Below are positions 26,643-34,738 of a stretch of 44,616 nt of DNA, in pieces. The notes below the pieces were generated by a model. The model did no database searches, was not told the DNA's origin, and saw only the letters and a program-made list of their open reading frames with translations. Position 1 is the stretch's first letter. Every line of letters begins with the position of its first letter. The translations under genes and the position numbers were made by a program. Origin of the DNA: Actinomycetes bacterium. GTDB lineage: Bacteria; Actinomycetota; Actinomycetes; Actinomycetales; Microbacteriaceae. The stretch spans positions 1 to 44,616 of the forward strand of contig JAEYVZ010000085.1 in NCBI GenBank assembly GCA_023431405.1. Direction: 5' to 3'.

Positions 26643-28079
26643 ATGTCCTTGACAGCGCACACACCCGCAGCCGTCGTCGGCGAACCCGAGGTCGTCGAGG
26701 ACGGACGCCCGGTCACCGCCCAGCCCGCGTGGCTCCTCCTGAAGAGCGCCGCCACCGCCCTGCAGCCTCTGCAGTCTCAGGACGGTGCGATCAACGACCC
26801 CGCAGACCACCCCGCCGCCGCCGACCTCGTCGAGGCGATCGTCCGGTCGATCCGCGCTCTCGCCCCTCTCTTCCCTCACGACGAGGAATACCTCTCCGCG
26901 AGCGTCGTCGACTTCACGCGCTGGGCAGACTCCGGTTTCGGGGTGCCCGATTTCCTCGATTCGCTCGCGGCGTTCCAGCCGCAGCAGCACCGCGTCGACG
27001 GACTTCAGCACCTCGTGGTGTTCCCGATGTACACGCAGAACGGCTCGCGCAACCGCTACGTGGAGGCTGTGCTCGTGGAGGTGATCTGGCCCGAGTTCAT
27101 CGCAGAGCTCGAGACCACCTACACGAACGGTCTGTTCGTGTCACTGCGGCTGCTCGACTTCACCCCCGGCTACGACACCAACTCGGCTGTGCTGTTCCCC
27201 GAGACGGTCGCGATGCGCGAGATCCCGACCTTCACGTGGGGTGCGATCTTCCAAGACCGTGAGGCCGCCCGTTACCGGCGCGTCGTGCGCGCGGCATCGG
27301 AGATCACGAAGCTGGATCTGCCCGCCGAGGCCGCGCGCATGCTCGACGACCAGACGCTCGCCGAGAAGACGTTCGTGATGTGGGACATCATCCACGACCG
27401 CACGCACATGCGCGGCGACCTCCCGTTCGACCCGTTCATGATCAAGCAGCGGATGCCGTACTTCCTCTACTCGCTGGAGGAGCTGCGCTGCGACCTCACC
27501 GCCTTCCGCGAGTGCGTGCAGATCGAGAAGCGCCTCAGCTCTCGCACCGATGCCCTCACGCCTGCGGAGCAGGAGATGGCAGAGCATGCGCGGCTCGTGC
27601 AGTACGCGGTGATCTTCGATCGCATCTTCCGCTTCGCGATCACCGGCACCCGGGTGCGCAACTACGACGGCCTCGGCGGACAGCTCCTGTTCGCGTGGCT
27701 GCACCAGCGGGGGGTGCTGCACTGGACCGACACCGCCCTGGCGTTCGACTGGGATGCCGTGCCGGATGCGGTCGTCGCCCTCGCGGATGCGATCGACGAA
27801 CTGTACTGGCGCTCGATCGATCGCCCGAAGGTGGCGCACTGGCTCGCGGCGTACGACCTGGTGCGGGCGACGCTCACGCCGCACCCCGCCTCGCAGTGGG
27901 CACGCGGACTGCCCGACGAGATCCTTGCGGGCCCCCCGAAGGGCTACACGGATGCCGTGCTCGACGACGAGTTCCCGCTGTCGATGTTCTTCGAGGCGCT
28001 GGAGAAGAAGATGCGCGACGTGATCGCATCGACGTCGGGGATCACCGGCGCCTCCGAGACCGCGGGGGCGGATGCCTGA
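26643..28079 (+). CDS. DUF6421 family protein
   Basis: 478 residues, cytoplasmic. Matches what I recall of the actinobacterial DUF6421 family; no biochemical role is known to me. Distinctive stretches are HLVVFPMYTQNGSRNRYVEA, VMWDIIHDRTHMRGDLPFDP, FMIKQRMPYFLYSLEELRCD and FRFAITGTRVRNYDGLGGQL. The HDRTHMRGD segment with paired His and acidic residues could bind a metal, which is inference. The start ATG 26643 has GGAGG (26632-26636) 6 nt upstream. The stop overlaps the SDR start by 8 nt, so the two are coupled. Confidence 0.85.
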   Translation: MSLTAHTPAAVVGEPEVVEDGRPVTAQPAWLLLKSAATALQPLQSQDGAINDPADHPAAADLVEAIVRSIRALAPLFPHDEEYLSASVVDFTRWADSGFGVPDFLDSLAAFQPQQHRVDGLQHLVVFPMYTQNGSRNRYVEAVLVEVIWPEFIAELETTYTNGLFVSLRLLDFTPGYDTNSAVLFPETVAMREIPTFTWGAIFQDREAARYRRVVRAASEITKLDLPAEAARMLDDQTLAEKTFVMWDIIHDRTHMRGDLPFDPFMIKQRMPYFLYSLEELRCDLTAFRECVQIEKRLSSRTDALTPAEQEMAEHARLVQYAVIFDRIFRFAITGTRVRNYDGLGGQLLFAWLHQRGVLHWTDTALAFDWDAVPDAVVALADAIDELYWRSIDRPKVAHWLAAYDLVRATLTPHPASQWARGLPDEILAGPPKGYTDAVLDDEFPLSMFFEALEKKMRDVIASTSGITGASETAGADA

Positions 28080-28812
28080 GCACGCCGCGGGGAGCGGCGC
28101 GTCAGGTCGGCTGGTGCTCGTGGCGGGGGCGACGAGCACCAGCGGCCACGCGGCGACACGCGCACTGGTGGGGGCCGGTGCACGTGTCGTCGCGGTCGGC
28201 CGAGATGCCGCGAAGCTGGCACCGCTCGCCGAGTACGCGCACGCGGGTGGAGATGTGCGCACCGAGGTCGCCGATCTCGCCGACGAAGGAGCGGTCGTCG
28301 CTCTCGCGCAACGCCTGCGGGATGCCGGCGAGCGCATCGACGGCGTTCTGCACCTGGTGGGCGGTTGGTGCGGGGGCGGGGGACTTCCCGGTCAGACCGA
28401 CGACGACTACCGCTTCCTGGAGGCGTCGCTGACGGCCCTGCGGTTCGTGACACGGACGTTCTGGGACGACCTGCTGGCGGCGGATGCGGCACGGGTGGCC
28501 ATCGTGTCGTCGACGGCGGTCGCGAGGCCCCTCGCCGGGGGCGCGAACTACGCTGCGGTGAAAGCGGCGTCGGAGGCGTGGACCCGGGCCGTCGCGCAGG
28601 GGTTCGCGAAGGCCGCCCGGTATGCCGCCCAGGCCGAGGCGCCGGGGGGTGCCGCCCAGGCCAAGGCGCCGGGGGGTGCCGCTCAGCGCGCGGCGGCGAC
28701 GATCTTCCGGGTGAAGTCGCTGGCGGGCGAGGAGAAGGCGCTCGCGGAGGCCTACATCGGCTTGTGGAACGCCGACGCGGCCGACGTCAACGACACGATC
28801 ATCGATCTCTGA
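28072..28812 (+). CDS. Short-chain dehydrogenase/reductase
   Basis: 246 residues. Rossmann nucleotide-binding motif VLVAGATSTSGHAATRAL at about 15-32, catalytic Ser146 or Ser147 (IVSST) and the YxxxK pair Tyr160 and Lys164 in NYAAVKAASEAW. Two near-identical 9-residue repeats (AAQAEAPGG, AAQAKAPGG) lie at 185-202, in the loop before the last helix, where SDRs bind substrate. It likely uses NAD(P) to oxidise or reduce the product of the DUF6421 partner; substrate unknown. The start ATG 28072 overlaps the DUF6421 stop. Confidence 0.9.
   Translation: MPEHAAGSGASGRLVLVAGATSTSGHAATRALVGAGARVVAVGRDAAKLAPLAEYAHAGGDVRTEVADLADEGAVVALAQRLRDAGERIDGVLHLVGGWCGGGGLPGQTDDDYRFLEASLTALRFVTRTFWDDLLAADAARVAIVSSTAVARPLAGGANYAAVKAASEAWTRAVAQGFAKAARYAAQAEAPGGAAQAKAPGGAAQRAAATIFRVKSLAGEEKALAEAYIGLWNADAADVNDTIIDL
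28624..28677 (+). repeat. In-frame 27-bp tandem repeat in SDR
   Basis: Units 28624-28650 and 28651-28677 differ at one base; a 9-bp partial third copy follows (28678-28686). Frame is kept, so it inserts 9 residues. It is probably a slippage product and may vary between strains. Confidence 0.9.
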
Positions 28813-28824
28813 AGCCGGCAGGCC

Positions 28825-28856
28825 GGCCCGAGCCGCGGGCCCGCTGACGTGTCAGC
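28825..28856. terminator. Convergent hairpins between SDR and MFS genes
   Basis: GGCCCG (28825-28830) pairs with CGGGCC (28836-28841), loop 5 nt. A second hairpin, GCTGAC (28843-28848) with GTCAGC (28851-28856), covers the MFS stop codon. No U-run. Likely bidirectional end signal. Confidence 0.5.
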
Positions 28857-30294
28857 CCTGGTCGGCGACTCCGCCGCGCACCTGTGCCGACGATGCCGGC
28901 GGCACGTTTCCGGCGACGGGGAGGGAATCGCCGTCGCCTGCGGCGACGGTCTCCGGCGCCGTCTCGTACTGCGCGGAGAGCGTGCGGTACGACCGGGTGG
29001 CGAAGGCGAGACAGGCGAAGACGACCATGACGGCACCGGCGAAGAGGAAGATGAGCGCGATGCCGCGCGCCTCCCCCTCGCCCAGCAGCCACCCCCACGT
29101 CTGCTTCCCGGCATCCGACTCCATGTAGGGGATGATCCAGAACTCGGCCGCCGGAGCGATGAGGAACGCGGTCAGAGGCGCCGCGGACACTTCGATGGCG
29201 GTGGCTGCGCCGAACACACGCCCCTGCTGCTCGAAGGGCACGACCTTCTGCACGACCGTCTGCTCGGCGGCCTCGACGGCGGGGATGAGGGTCATGTAGA
29301 CCCACATTCCCAGCGCGTACAGCCACCACCACTCCCGGATCGTGAAGAGCGATCCCAGCACCCCCATGAGGATGACAAGGAGCAGCAGCGTGCGGATGGG
29401 GTTGCGCCCGAGGCCGCGCGCGGCCACGATGCCGCCGCCGATGAGGAATCCGGTGGCGGTCACCCCCAGTACGACGCCCCACCATTCGACGGGGAACAGC
29501 GTGAGCCCGTACGGATCCATGAGCGCCATGTAGACGCCGCCGATGAGGTTGTTGAACGTGGAGAAGATGATGAGCGCGAAGAGCCCCGGCACGACGCGGA
29601 TGGCCGCCGCGGCGCCCTTGACGTCGAAGAAGGAGCTGCCCTCGGTGCGCTCGGGCTCGTCTTCGGGCACCCGCAGGGTGAGCAGGTGCACGAGCGCGAC
29701 CGCCGTCATCACCACGGCGATGAGCAGGGTCCACCCCATGCCCAGCAGACCGATGGAGAGCCCGGAGAACACGCTGGTCACGAGGAAGGAGAGCCCTTGA
29801 ACGGTGCCGACCAGTCCGTTCGCGTTGGCGTGGCGCTCCGTGGGGACGAGCAACGTAACGGTGGTCGACAGGGCGATGTTCCGGAGGTTCTCGACCACCG
29901 CCCCCGCCAGGATGATGCCCGAGAAGAGCCAGAACCACACATCGCCGAGGTTCAGGAGGGTCGCCTCGGACTGCGAGAGGTAGAGCGCGCCGGCGATGAG
30001 GAAGGCGCCGAGGGTGACCAGGGCGGAGAGCACCATCACCCGGTGTTTGCGATGACGGTCGACGAAGGTGCCGAACACCATGCCGAAGATGGCCAGCAGG
30101 AGCATGTAGGCGCCGCCGATGATTCCCGTGGCGAGAACGGACTTGGTCTGCAGATACACCCAGAACGTGAGAGCGAACCACAGGTAGCTCGTCGTGATGT
30201 TCGCCGCCGCGGTGTTGACCAGCACATGGAGGAACGTGCGCATGCCGTGCGCCGGCACGGTGCGCGCGGCAGGGCGGGTTGCGTCATCGGACAT
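28852..30294 (-). CDS. MFS transporter
   Basis: 480 residues with 12 membrane segments in two halves. A loop FGTFVDRHRKHRVMVLSALV between helices 2 and 3 is the MFS motif A region (GxxxDRxxRR-like). The central loop is charged (VPEDEPERTEGSSFFDVKG) and the C-terminal tail is long and soluble. It belongs to the MFS group often annotated as drug or metabolite exporters; substrate unknown. ATG 30292-30294 lies 6 nt after TACCCT (30306-30301), a leaderless pattern. It is divergent from the aldolase gene and convergent with the SDR. Confidence 0.9.
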   Translation of the reverse strand: MSDDATRPAARTVPAHGMRTFLHVLVNTAAANITTSYLWFALTFWVYLQTKSVLATGIIGGAYMLLLAIFGMVFGTFVDRHRKHRVMVLSALVTLGAFLIAGALYLSQSEATLLNLGDVWFWLFSGIILAGAVVENLRNIALSTTVTLLVPTERHANANGLVGTVQGLSFLVTSVFSGLSIGLLGMGWTLLIAVVMTAVALVHLLTLRVPEDEPERTEGSSFFDVKGAAAAIRVVPGLFALIIFSTFNNLIGGVYMALMDPYGLTLFPVEWWGVVLGVTATGFLIGGGIVAARGLGRNPIRTLLLLVILMGVLGSLFTIREWWWLYALGMWVYMTLIPAVEAAEQTVVQKVVPFEQQGRVFGAATAIEVSAAPLTAFLIAPAAEFWIIPYMESDAGKQTWGWLLGEGEARGIALIFLFAGAVMVVFACLAFATRSYRTLSAQYETAPETVAAGDGDSLPVAGNVPPASSAQVRGGVADQG

Positions 30295-30381
30295 GGAGCG
30301 AGGGTATCGAGGGGCTCCGACACGCGGAACCCACCCCGATCACGGGCGCATCGCCCGCCGAGGAAACTAGGCTGGGATGTC

Positions 30382-31452
30382 GTGACGACCCTTCACGACA
30401 CCAGCATCCGCGGCTTCGCGAGCGACAACTACTCCGGAGTGCACCCGGAGGTGCTCGCCGCCATCGCCGCCGCCAACGACGGACACCAGATCGCCTACGG
30501 CGAGGACGCCTACACGGCCCGCCTGCAGGAGGTCTTCGCCGCGCACTTCGGGGACGGCGTCGAGGCGTTCCCCGTCTTCAACGGAACCGGCGCGAACGTC
30601 GTCGGCCTCCAGTCGATGCTCCCGCGCTGGGGAGCGGTGATCGCCGCCTCCACCGCCCACATCAACGTCGACGAGGGCGGCGCCCCCGAGCGGGTCGCGG
30701 GCATCAAGATCCTCACCGTGCCCACCGACGACGGCAAGCTCACCCCCGAGCTCATCGACCGCGAGGCATGGGGCTGGGGCGACGAGCACCGCGCCCAGCC
30801 GCTGGTGGTCTCCATCACCCAGTCGACCGAGCTCGGAACGCTCTACACGCCCGACGAGATCCGCGCGATCGCCGACCACGTGCATGCGCGCGGGATGCGC
30901 CTCCACCTCGACGGCGCACGCATCTCCAACGCGGCCGCCGCCCTCGACCTCCCCCTCCGCGCCTTCACGCGCGACGTCGGCGTCGACGTGCTGAGCTTCG
31001 GCGGCACCAAGAACGGCGCCATGCTCGGCGAAGCCGTGGTCGTGCTCGACCCCGCCGCATCCGACGGCCTGCTCTTCCTCCGGAAGCTCAACATGCAGCT
31101 GTCGAGCAAGATGCGCTTCGTCTCGGCGCAGCTGATCGCGCTGCTCGAAGGCGATCTGTACCTGCGCAACGCCCGCCACGCGAACGCCATGGCGGCGCGC
31201 CTTCGCGGCGCGGTCGAGGCGGGGGTCGCCGACGGGACGATCCGCGGCGTGGGGTTCACTCAGCCGACGCCGGCCAACGGCGTCTTCGCGACCATGCCGC
31301 CCGGGGTGGCCGATGCCCTGCGCGAGAGCTTCCGCTTCTACGACTGGGATGCCGCCCGCGGCGAAGTGCGCTGGATGTGCTCCTTCGACACGACCGAGCA
31401 AGACGTCGACGCGTTCGTCGCCGAACTCGGTCGGCTCACGCGCGCGCTCTGA
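30382..31452 (+). CDS. Threonine-aldolase-like PLP enzyme
   Basis: 356 residues of the fold-type I beta-eliminating lyase / low-specificity L-threonine aldolase family. The PLP lysine is Lys210 in LSFGGTKNGAMLG. LHLDGAR at 175-180 provides the Asp and Arg that hold the pyridine ring and carboxylate, and FASDNYSGVHPEV near the N-terminus is the usual opening. It cleaves beta-hydroxy amino acids to glycine and an aldehyde, or a related compound. GTG 30382 lies 8 nt after TAGGCT (30368-30373), a leaderless-like spacing; an ATG at 30377 is out of frame. The gene is divergent from the MFS transporter. Confidence 0.92.
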   Translation: MTTLHDTSIRGFASDNYSGVHPEVLAAIAAANDGHQIAYGEDAYTARLQEVFAAHFGDGVEAFPVFNGTGANVVGLQSMLPRWGAVIAASTAHINVDEGGAPERVAGIKILTVPTDDGKLTPELIDREAWGWGDEHRAQPLVVSITQSTELGTLYTPDEIRAIADHVHARGMRLHLDGARISNAAAALDLPLRAFTRDVGVDVLSFGGTKNGAMLGEAVVVLDPAASDGLLFLRKLNMQLSSKMRFVSAQLIALLEGDLYLRNARHANAMAARLRGAVEAGVADGTIRGVGFTQPTPANGVFATMPPGVADALRESFRFYDWDAARGEVRWMCSFDTTEQDVDAFVAELGRLTRAL

Positions 31453-31454
31453 CC

Positions 31455-31475
31455 TCGCCGGGATGACCCCGGCGA
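31455..31475. terminator. Hairpin between aldolase and DivIVA-like genes
   Basis: TCGCCGGG (31455-31462), loop ATGAC, CCCGGCGA (31468-31475): a perfect 8-bp stem between two convergent stop codons. It lacks a U-run. Confidence 0.55.
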
Positions 31476-31482
31476 CGACGCG

Positions 31483-32901
31483 TCAGTTCTTCTCGTACGC
31501 CTCGACCGACTCGACGGTCTGCTCGAGCTCTGCACGGGCGAGCGAGTCGTCGTCCGGACCGCCGTCGTCGGATGCGCCGTCGCCCTCCACGTCTTCGGCG
31601 TGCGCTTCGTGCACCTCCGCCTCGGGCGCGTCGACCACCGGGGCTCCGGACGCGTCCGACGCCGGGGCGTCGATCCCGGCCGCACCCTCTCCCGCGCCCC
31701 CGGCAGCCTCGTCCGCCGCCGCATCGGCGGCGCCGACGGCCTCACCTCGCATGAGCTCGCGCACCTCGCTCATGAAGCTCGTGAGCTGGTGCTGCTGCCA
31801 GCGCAGCTGACGGGCGCGGTCCTCGGCGTCGCGCAGCACAGACTCGGAGTGCGACGTGACGGTCTCGAGGATCTGCTGCGCCTTCACCCGCGCGCGGTCG
31901 AGGTGCTCGCGGGCGCGCAGGTGCGCGTCGGCCTCGATCTGCTGCGCCTGGGCGCGCATCAGCCGGTCGAAGTCGTCGGCCTTCGCCGTGATGCGCTGGG
32001 AGTGCTCCAGCGACGCGGCGACCTGGTCGTTCGCGTCTTTCGTGATGCGCTCGGCGTGGGCGACAGCCTGGTTGTGGAGCATGAGGAACTCCTGCTGGGC
32101 GTCGTCCTGCCGGCGCGTGAGCGACTCCTCGAACTCGAGCGCCCGCATCCGCAGCTCGCGCACCGCTTCCTCCGCCTCGGCGCGTGCCTGCTCGGTCTCG
32201 CGGGCGACGAGGGATCGGAGGGCCGCCGCGCCCTTCTCCGCCTCGGTGCGGATGGTCGCCGCCTCCTGCTCGGCCTGTGCGACCTTCTCTGCGGCGTGCG
32301 CGCGCTCGCGCTCGAGCTGCGCCGTGTGCGCGGTGAGCTCGGTCTCGATGCGCAGCCGCACCTGCTGGGCGTCGTGCTCGGCGCGGGCGATCACGGCATC
32401 CGCGTCGGCCTGCGCCTCACGGCGACGGTTCTTGATCTCCTCGTTGGCAGCCTCCAGCAGCCGATCGGCCTGGACGCTCGCGTTCTTGATGAGCACGCTC
32501 GCCTGTTCCTCGGCGACGTGCAGCACCTCTTCGAACTGGCGGCGGTTGGCCGACTCGCCCGAGGCGTTCAACAGCTCCTCGGTGAGCGTCTGCACCTGCT
32601 CCTCGGCGTTGGCGGCCTTCGCGTTGGCGACGGCCAGCTCGGCCTCCAGCTCCTCCACCTTGCGGCTGCCCTGGGCCTTCGCGGAGGCGACCGCCCGCTG
32701 GTACCGCTGCTTGAGCTGCGAGAGCTCCTCGCCCTGCACGCGCAGGCGCGTCGTGAGGTCGGAAAGGGCCGCCTCGACCTCGCCCTTGTCGTAGCCGCGG
32801 AAAGCCGTCGTGAACGACGCGTCGGTCGCGGACTGCTGGGCGCGGATGAGGTCGTCGAACGGCGAAGAGCCGTCGCCGGAAGGGGTCTGCTGGTCAGTCA
32901 T
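31483..32901 (-). CDS. DivIVA-domain coiled-coil protein
   Basis: 472 residues. A short N-terminal DivIVA-like motif (FTTAFRGYDKGEVEAALSDL, ~30-49) is followed by a coiled coil from about 55 to 370 with regular charge patterning. The tail (about 375-472) is acidic and rich in Ala, Gly, Asp and Glu. In actinobacteria such proteins act in polar growth and division scaffolds; the length and acidic tail resemble a FilP- or Scy-like scaffold more than Wag31 itself. ATG 32901 has GGAG 7 nt upstream. A -10-like TAACCT lies at 32958-32953. Confidence 0.88.
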   Translation of the reverse strand: MTDQQTPSGDGSSPFDDLIRAQQSATDASFTTAFRGYDKGEVEAALSDLTTRLRVQGEELSQLKQRYQRAVASAKAQGSRKVEELEAELAVANAKAANAEEQVQTLTEELLNASGESANRRQFEEVLHVAEEQASVLIKNASVQADRLLEAANEEIKNRRREAQADADAVIARAEHDAQQVRLRIETELTAHTAQLERERAHAAEKVAQAEQEAATIRTEAEKGAAALRSLVARETEQARAEAEEAVRELRMRALEFEESLTRRQDDAQQEFLMLHNQAVAHAERITKDANDQVAASLEHSQRITAKADDFDRLMRAQAQQIEADAHLRAREHLDRARVKAQQILETVTSHSESVLRDAEDRARQLRWQQHQLTSFMSEVRELMRGEAVGAADAAADEAAGGAGEGAAGIDAPASDASGAPVVDAPEAEVHEAHAEDVEGDGASDDGGPDDDSLARAELEQTVESVEAYEKN

Positions 32902-33063
32902 GGTGACTCCGCGAGAAGAGGTGGGATGCCGCGTGAGGACGTCGACATGGGAAGGTTACCGCCCGCCGTCTCCGGCTGCAGGGCGTGTGACCGGATCTGC
33001 GGGCGCGGAGCTGCCGAAACCGGTGGCGCGGCGACAGATCTCGGTGTGCGCGGGCCTGCTGCC

Positions 33064-33732
33064 TCAGCGCAAGGCGCCCACCGAGGCGAGCGCGAGACGC
33101 ACCAGCGTCCCGCGACCGCCCTCCATCTCCGCAGCGAGCGAATCGGATGCCGCCTCCTCCGGCGTCATCCAGGTGACCTCCAGGGCGTCCTGGCGCGGGT
33201 CGCATGTGCCGGTGACGGGTACGACATACGCGAGCGACACCGCGTGCTGCCGGTCGTCGTGGTAGGCGCTGACCCCCGGGATCGGGAAGTACTCGGCCAC
33301 CGTGAACGGCACCGGCTGCGGGGGAAGGAGCGGGAAGGCCATCGGACCGAGATCGTTCTCGAGGTGACGGAACAGGGCATCGCGCACCGTCTCCCCGTAG
33401 CGCACGCGACCGGAGACGAGCGAACGGGTGATCTCGCCGAGCGGCGTGGCACGCAGCAGGATGCCGACCTCGGTCACGGCGCCGGTGCCGTCGGTGCGCA
33501 CGGGAAGCGCCTCCACGTAGAGGATCGGCAGGCGCCGTCGGGCCTCGGCGAGCTCGATCTCGGTCAGCCAGCCGGGGTTCGCGGAACTGCCGGGTGCGGG
33601 GGATCCGAAGCCGCCGTCGCCCACCGCACGGCCGTCCCGGCCGAACGGCGTGCCGAGGCCGCCGAGCGGATCGCGGGGCGTCCCGTCGTCGTCGCGCTCG
33701 CCGGGATCGGGATCGGGGGTTCGGACGGCCAT
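33064..33732 (-). CDS. NUDIX-like DUF4916-type protein with altered Nudix box
   Basis: 222 residues. After a Gly/Asp/Pro-rich N-terminus (1-52) comes a NUDIX-like domain from about 70. The Nudix box (consensus GX5EX7REUXEEXGU) falls at 108-130. Gly108, Glu114, Arg122 and Gly129 are kept, but the REUXEE core reads RHLEND, so two catalytic glutamates are replaced. The protein is therefore likely not a standard NUDIX hydrolase. Actinobacterial DUF4916 proteins look like this, by my recall. ATG 33730-33732 lies 6 nt after TATACA (33744-33739), a leaderless-like layout. Confidence 0.8.
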   Translation of the reverse strand: MAVRTPDPDPGERDDDGTPRDPLGGLGTPFGRDGRAVGDGGFGSPAPGSSANPGWLTEIELAEARRRLPILYVEALPVRTDGTGAVTEVGILLRATPLGEITRSLVSGRVRYGETVRDALFRHLENDLGPMAFPLLPPQPVPFTVAEYFPIPGVSAYHDDRQHAVSLAYVVPVTGTCDPRQDALEVTWMTPEEAASDSLAAEMEGGRGTLVRLALASVGALR

Positions 33733-33826
33733 TCTTCATGTATACCCGCTCCGTTCCCGCCGTGCCCCCCTCTGTGCGGGCGCCTCCGCCCGGGCGGCGT
33801 CGGACCGCTTTGCCAGAATGGGCGTC

Positions 33827-34486
33827 ATGATCGAGATCCCGCCGCTGGATGCCGACGCCGTTCTCTGGAGCGCCGGTCCCGCCGACCGTTCGGGGCGCCC
33901 TGTGCTCGTGCTTCTGCACGGCTACGGCTCGGACGAGCACGATCTGTTCGCGCTCGCACCTCATCTGCCGGAGGAGTTCGTCGTGGCATCCGTGCGCGCG
34001 CCGCTCGCGCCTCCCTTCCCGATGCCGGGGTGGTCGTGGTACCCCATCGAGTCGCCCATCGCCCGGTCGGGCGCCGCCATCACGGCCGCGGCCGAGAGGC
34101 TCGCGCAGTGGGTCGACGAGCAGACCGATGCGCCGCACGTGGGGCTCCTGGGGTTCTCGCAGGGCGCAGCGGTGGCCCTTCACACCCTCCGCGTGCGCCC
34201 CGAGCGCTTCGCGTTCGCCGTCGCCCTCGCCGGGTATGCCGATCCGGAGCCGCTGCCGGGCGACACGGCCCTCGCGCAGCGACGGCCCCCGGTGTTCTGG
34301 GGCCGGGGCGCCCTCGACGACGTCATCCCGCAGGAGCGGGTCGCCGACACCGTGCAGTGGCTCCCCGCGCACGCGGAGCTGAGCGGGCGGGTCTACCCGG
34401 GGCTCGGGCACAGCGTCTCCGGCGAAGAGCTCGCCGATGTGACGACCTTCCTCCGCAAGCGCCTGGAAGACGTCGGCGACACGTGA
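33827..34486 (+). CDS. Carboxylesterase/phospholipase family hydrolase
   Basis: 219 residues of the alpha/beta-hydrolase fold, small esterase (YpfH/LYPLA-like) type. VLVLLHGYGSDEHDLFALAP contains the oxyanion segment HGYGSDE. LLGFSQGAA (GxSxG) holds the nucleophile Ser. The catalytic Asp is in RGALDDVIP and the His in YPGLGHSVS. It likely hydrolyses short acyl esters in the cytoplasm. ATG 33827 lies 7 nt after CAGAAT (33814-33819), a -10-like box; ATG 33818 is in frame and possible. It is divergent from the NUDIX-like gene. Confidence 0.9.
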   Translation: MIEIPPLDADAVLWSAGPADRSGRPVLVLLHGYGSDEHDLFALAPHLPEEFVVASVRAPLAPPFPMPGWSWYPIESPIARSGAAITAAAERLAQWVDEQTDAPHVGLLGFSQGAAVALHTLRVRPERFAFAVALAGYADPEPLPGDTALAQRRPPVFWGRGALDDVIPQERVADTVQWLPAHAELSGRVYPGLGHSVSGEELADVTTFLRKRLEDVGDT

Positions 34487-34512
34487 CGCACACGGGGAGC
34501 GTGGGCTACAGT
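34483..34512 (+). promoter_or_regulatory. Predicted promoter of the ABC-F gene
   Basis: -35 GTGACG (34483-34488), an 18-bp spacer, -10 TACAGT (34507-34512). The -35 overlaps the stop codon of the esterase gene. Predicted start near 34519 gives a leader of about 220 nt before the ABC-F ATG, in contrast to the leaderless genes around it. Confidence 0.65.
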
Positions 34513-34548
34513 GGTCGGCGTTCCCCGTCCCGAGTGTGAGGAAGACCG

Positions 34549-34575
34549 TTGAAGGGTTTCGACGCCGCGCTGTGA
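34549..34575 (+). CDS. Candidate 8-residue leader peptide of the ABC-F gene
   Basis: TTG 34549 starts a frame encoding MKGFDAAL with a TGA stop at 34573-34575. GAGGAAG (34538-34544) is a good ribosome site with 6-nt spacing to the start. Short upstream peptides before ABC-F resistance genes act as stalling sensors in several Gram-positive bacteria. This ORF sits 30 nt after the predicted start site and its stop is inside an RNA stem. Confidence 0.5.
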   Translation: MKGFDAAL

Positions 34576-34726
34576 TCCCGCGCTGAGCCGTCGACCCTCC
34601 GATCACGGGGTGTCTCCGACGCGTCAGCGCATCCATTCCGCGCTGACGTCGACCTTCCATCCTCCCCGGGTCTCCCTTTCGGGCGCCGCCCGGGCAGCAG
34701 TGTCGGTCGTCTCGGCGCACCGACAC
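34572..34726 (+). promoter_or_regulatory. Candidate attenuator leader of the ABC-F gene
   Basis: Mutually exclusive pairings are visible. Stem A: GTGATC (34572-34577) with GATCAC (34601-34606), covering the leader stop codon. Segment 1 GCGCTGA (34580-34586) can pair with segment 2 TCAGCGC (34624-34630). Segment 2 can instead form a perfect 9-bp hairpin with segment 3 (34622-34630 with 34640-34648). A last hairpin (GTGTCGGT 34700-34707, ACCGACAC 34719-34726) abuts the ribosome site GGGAGG (34729-34734). Which form blocks expression is not determined from sequence. Confidence 0.5.
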
Positions 34727-34738
34727 CTGGGAGGCACC

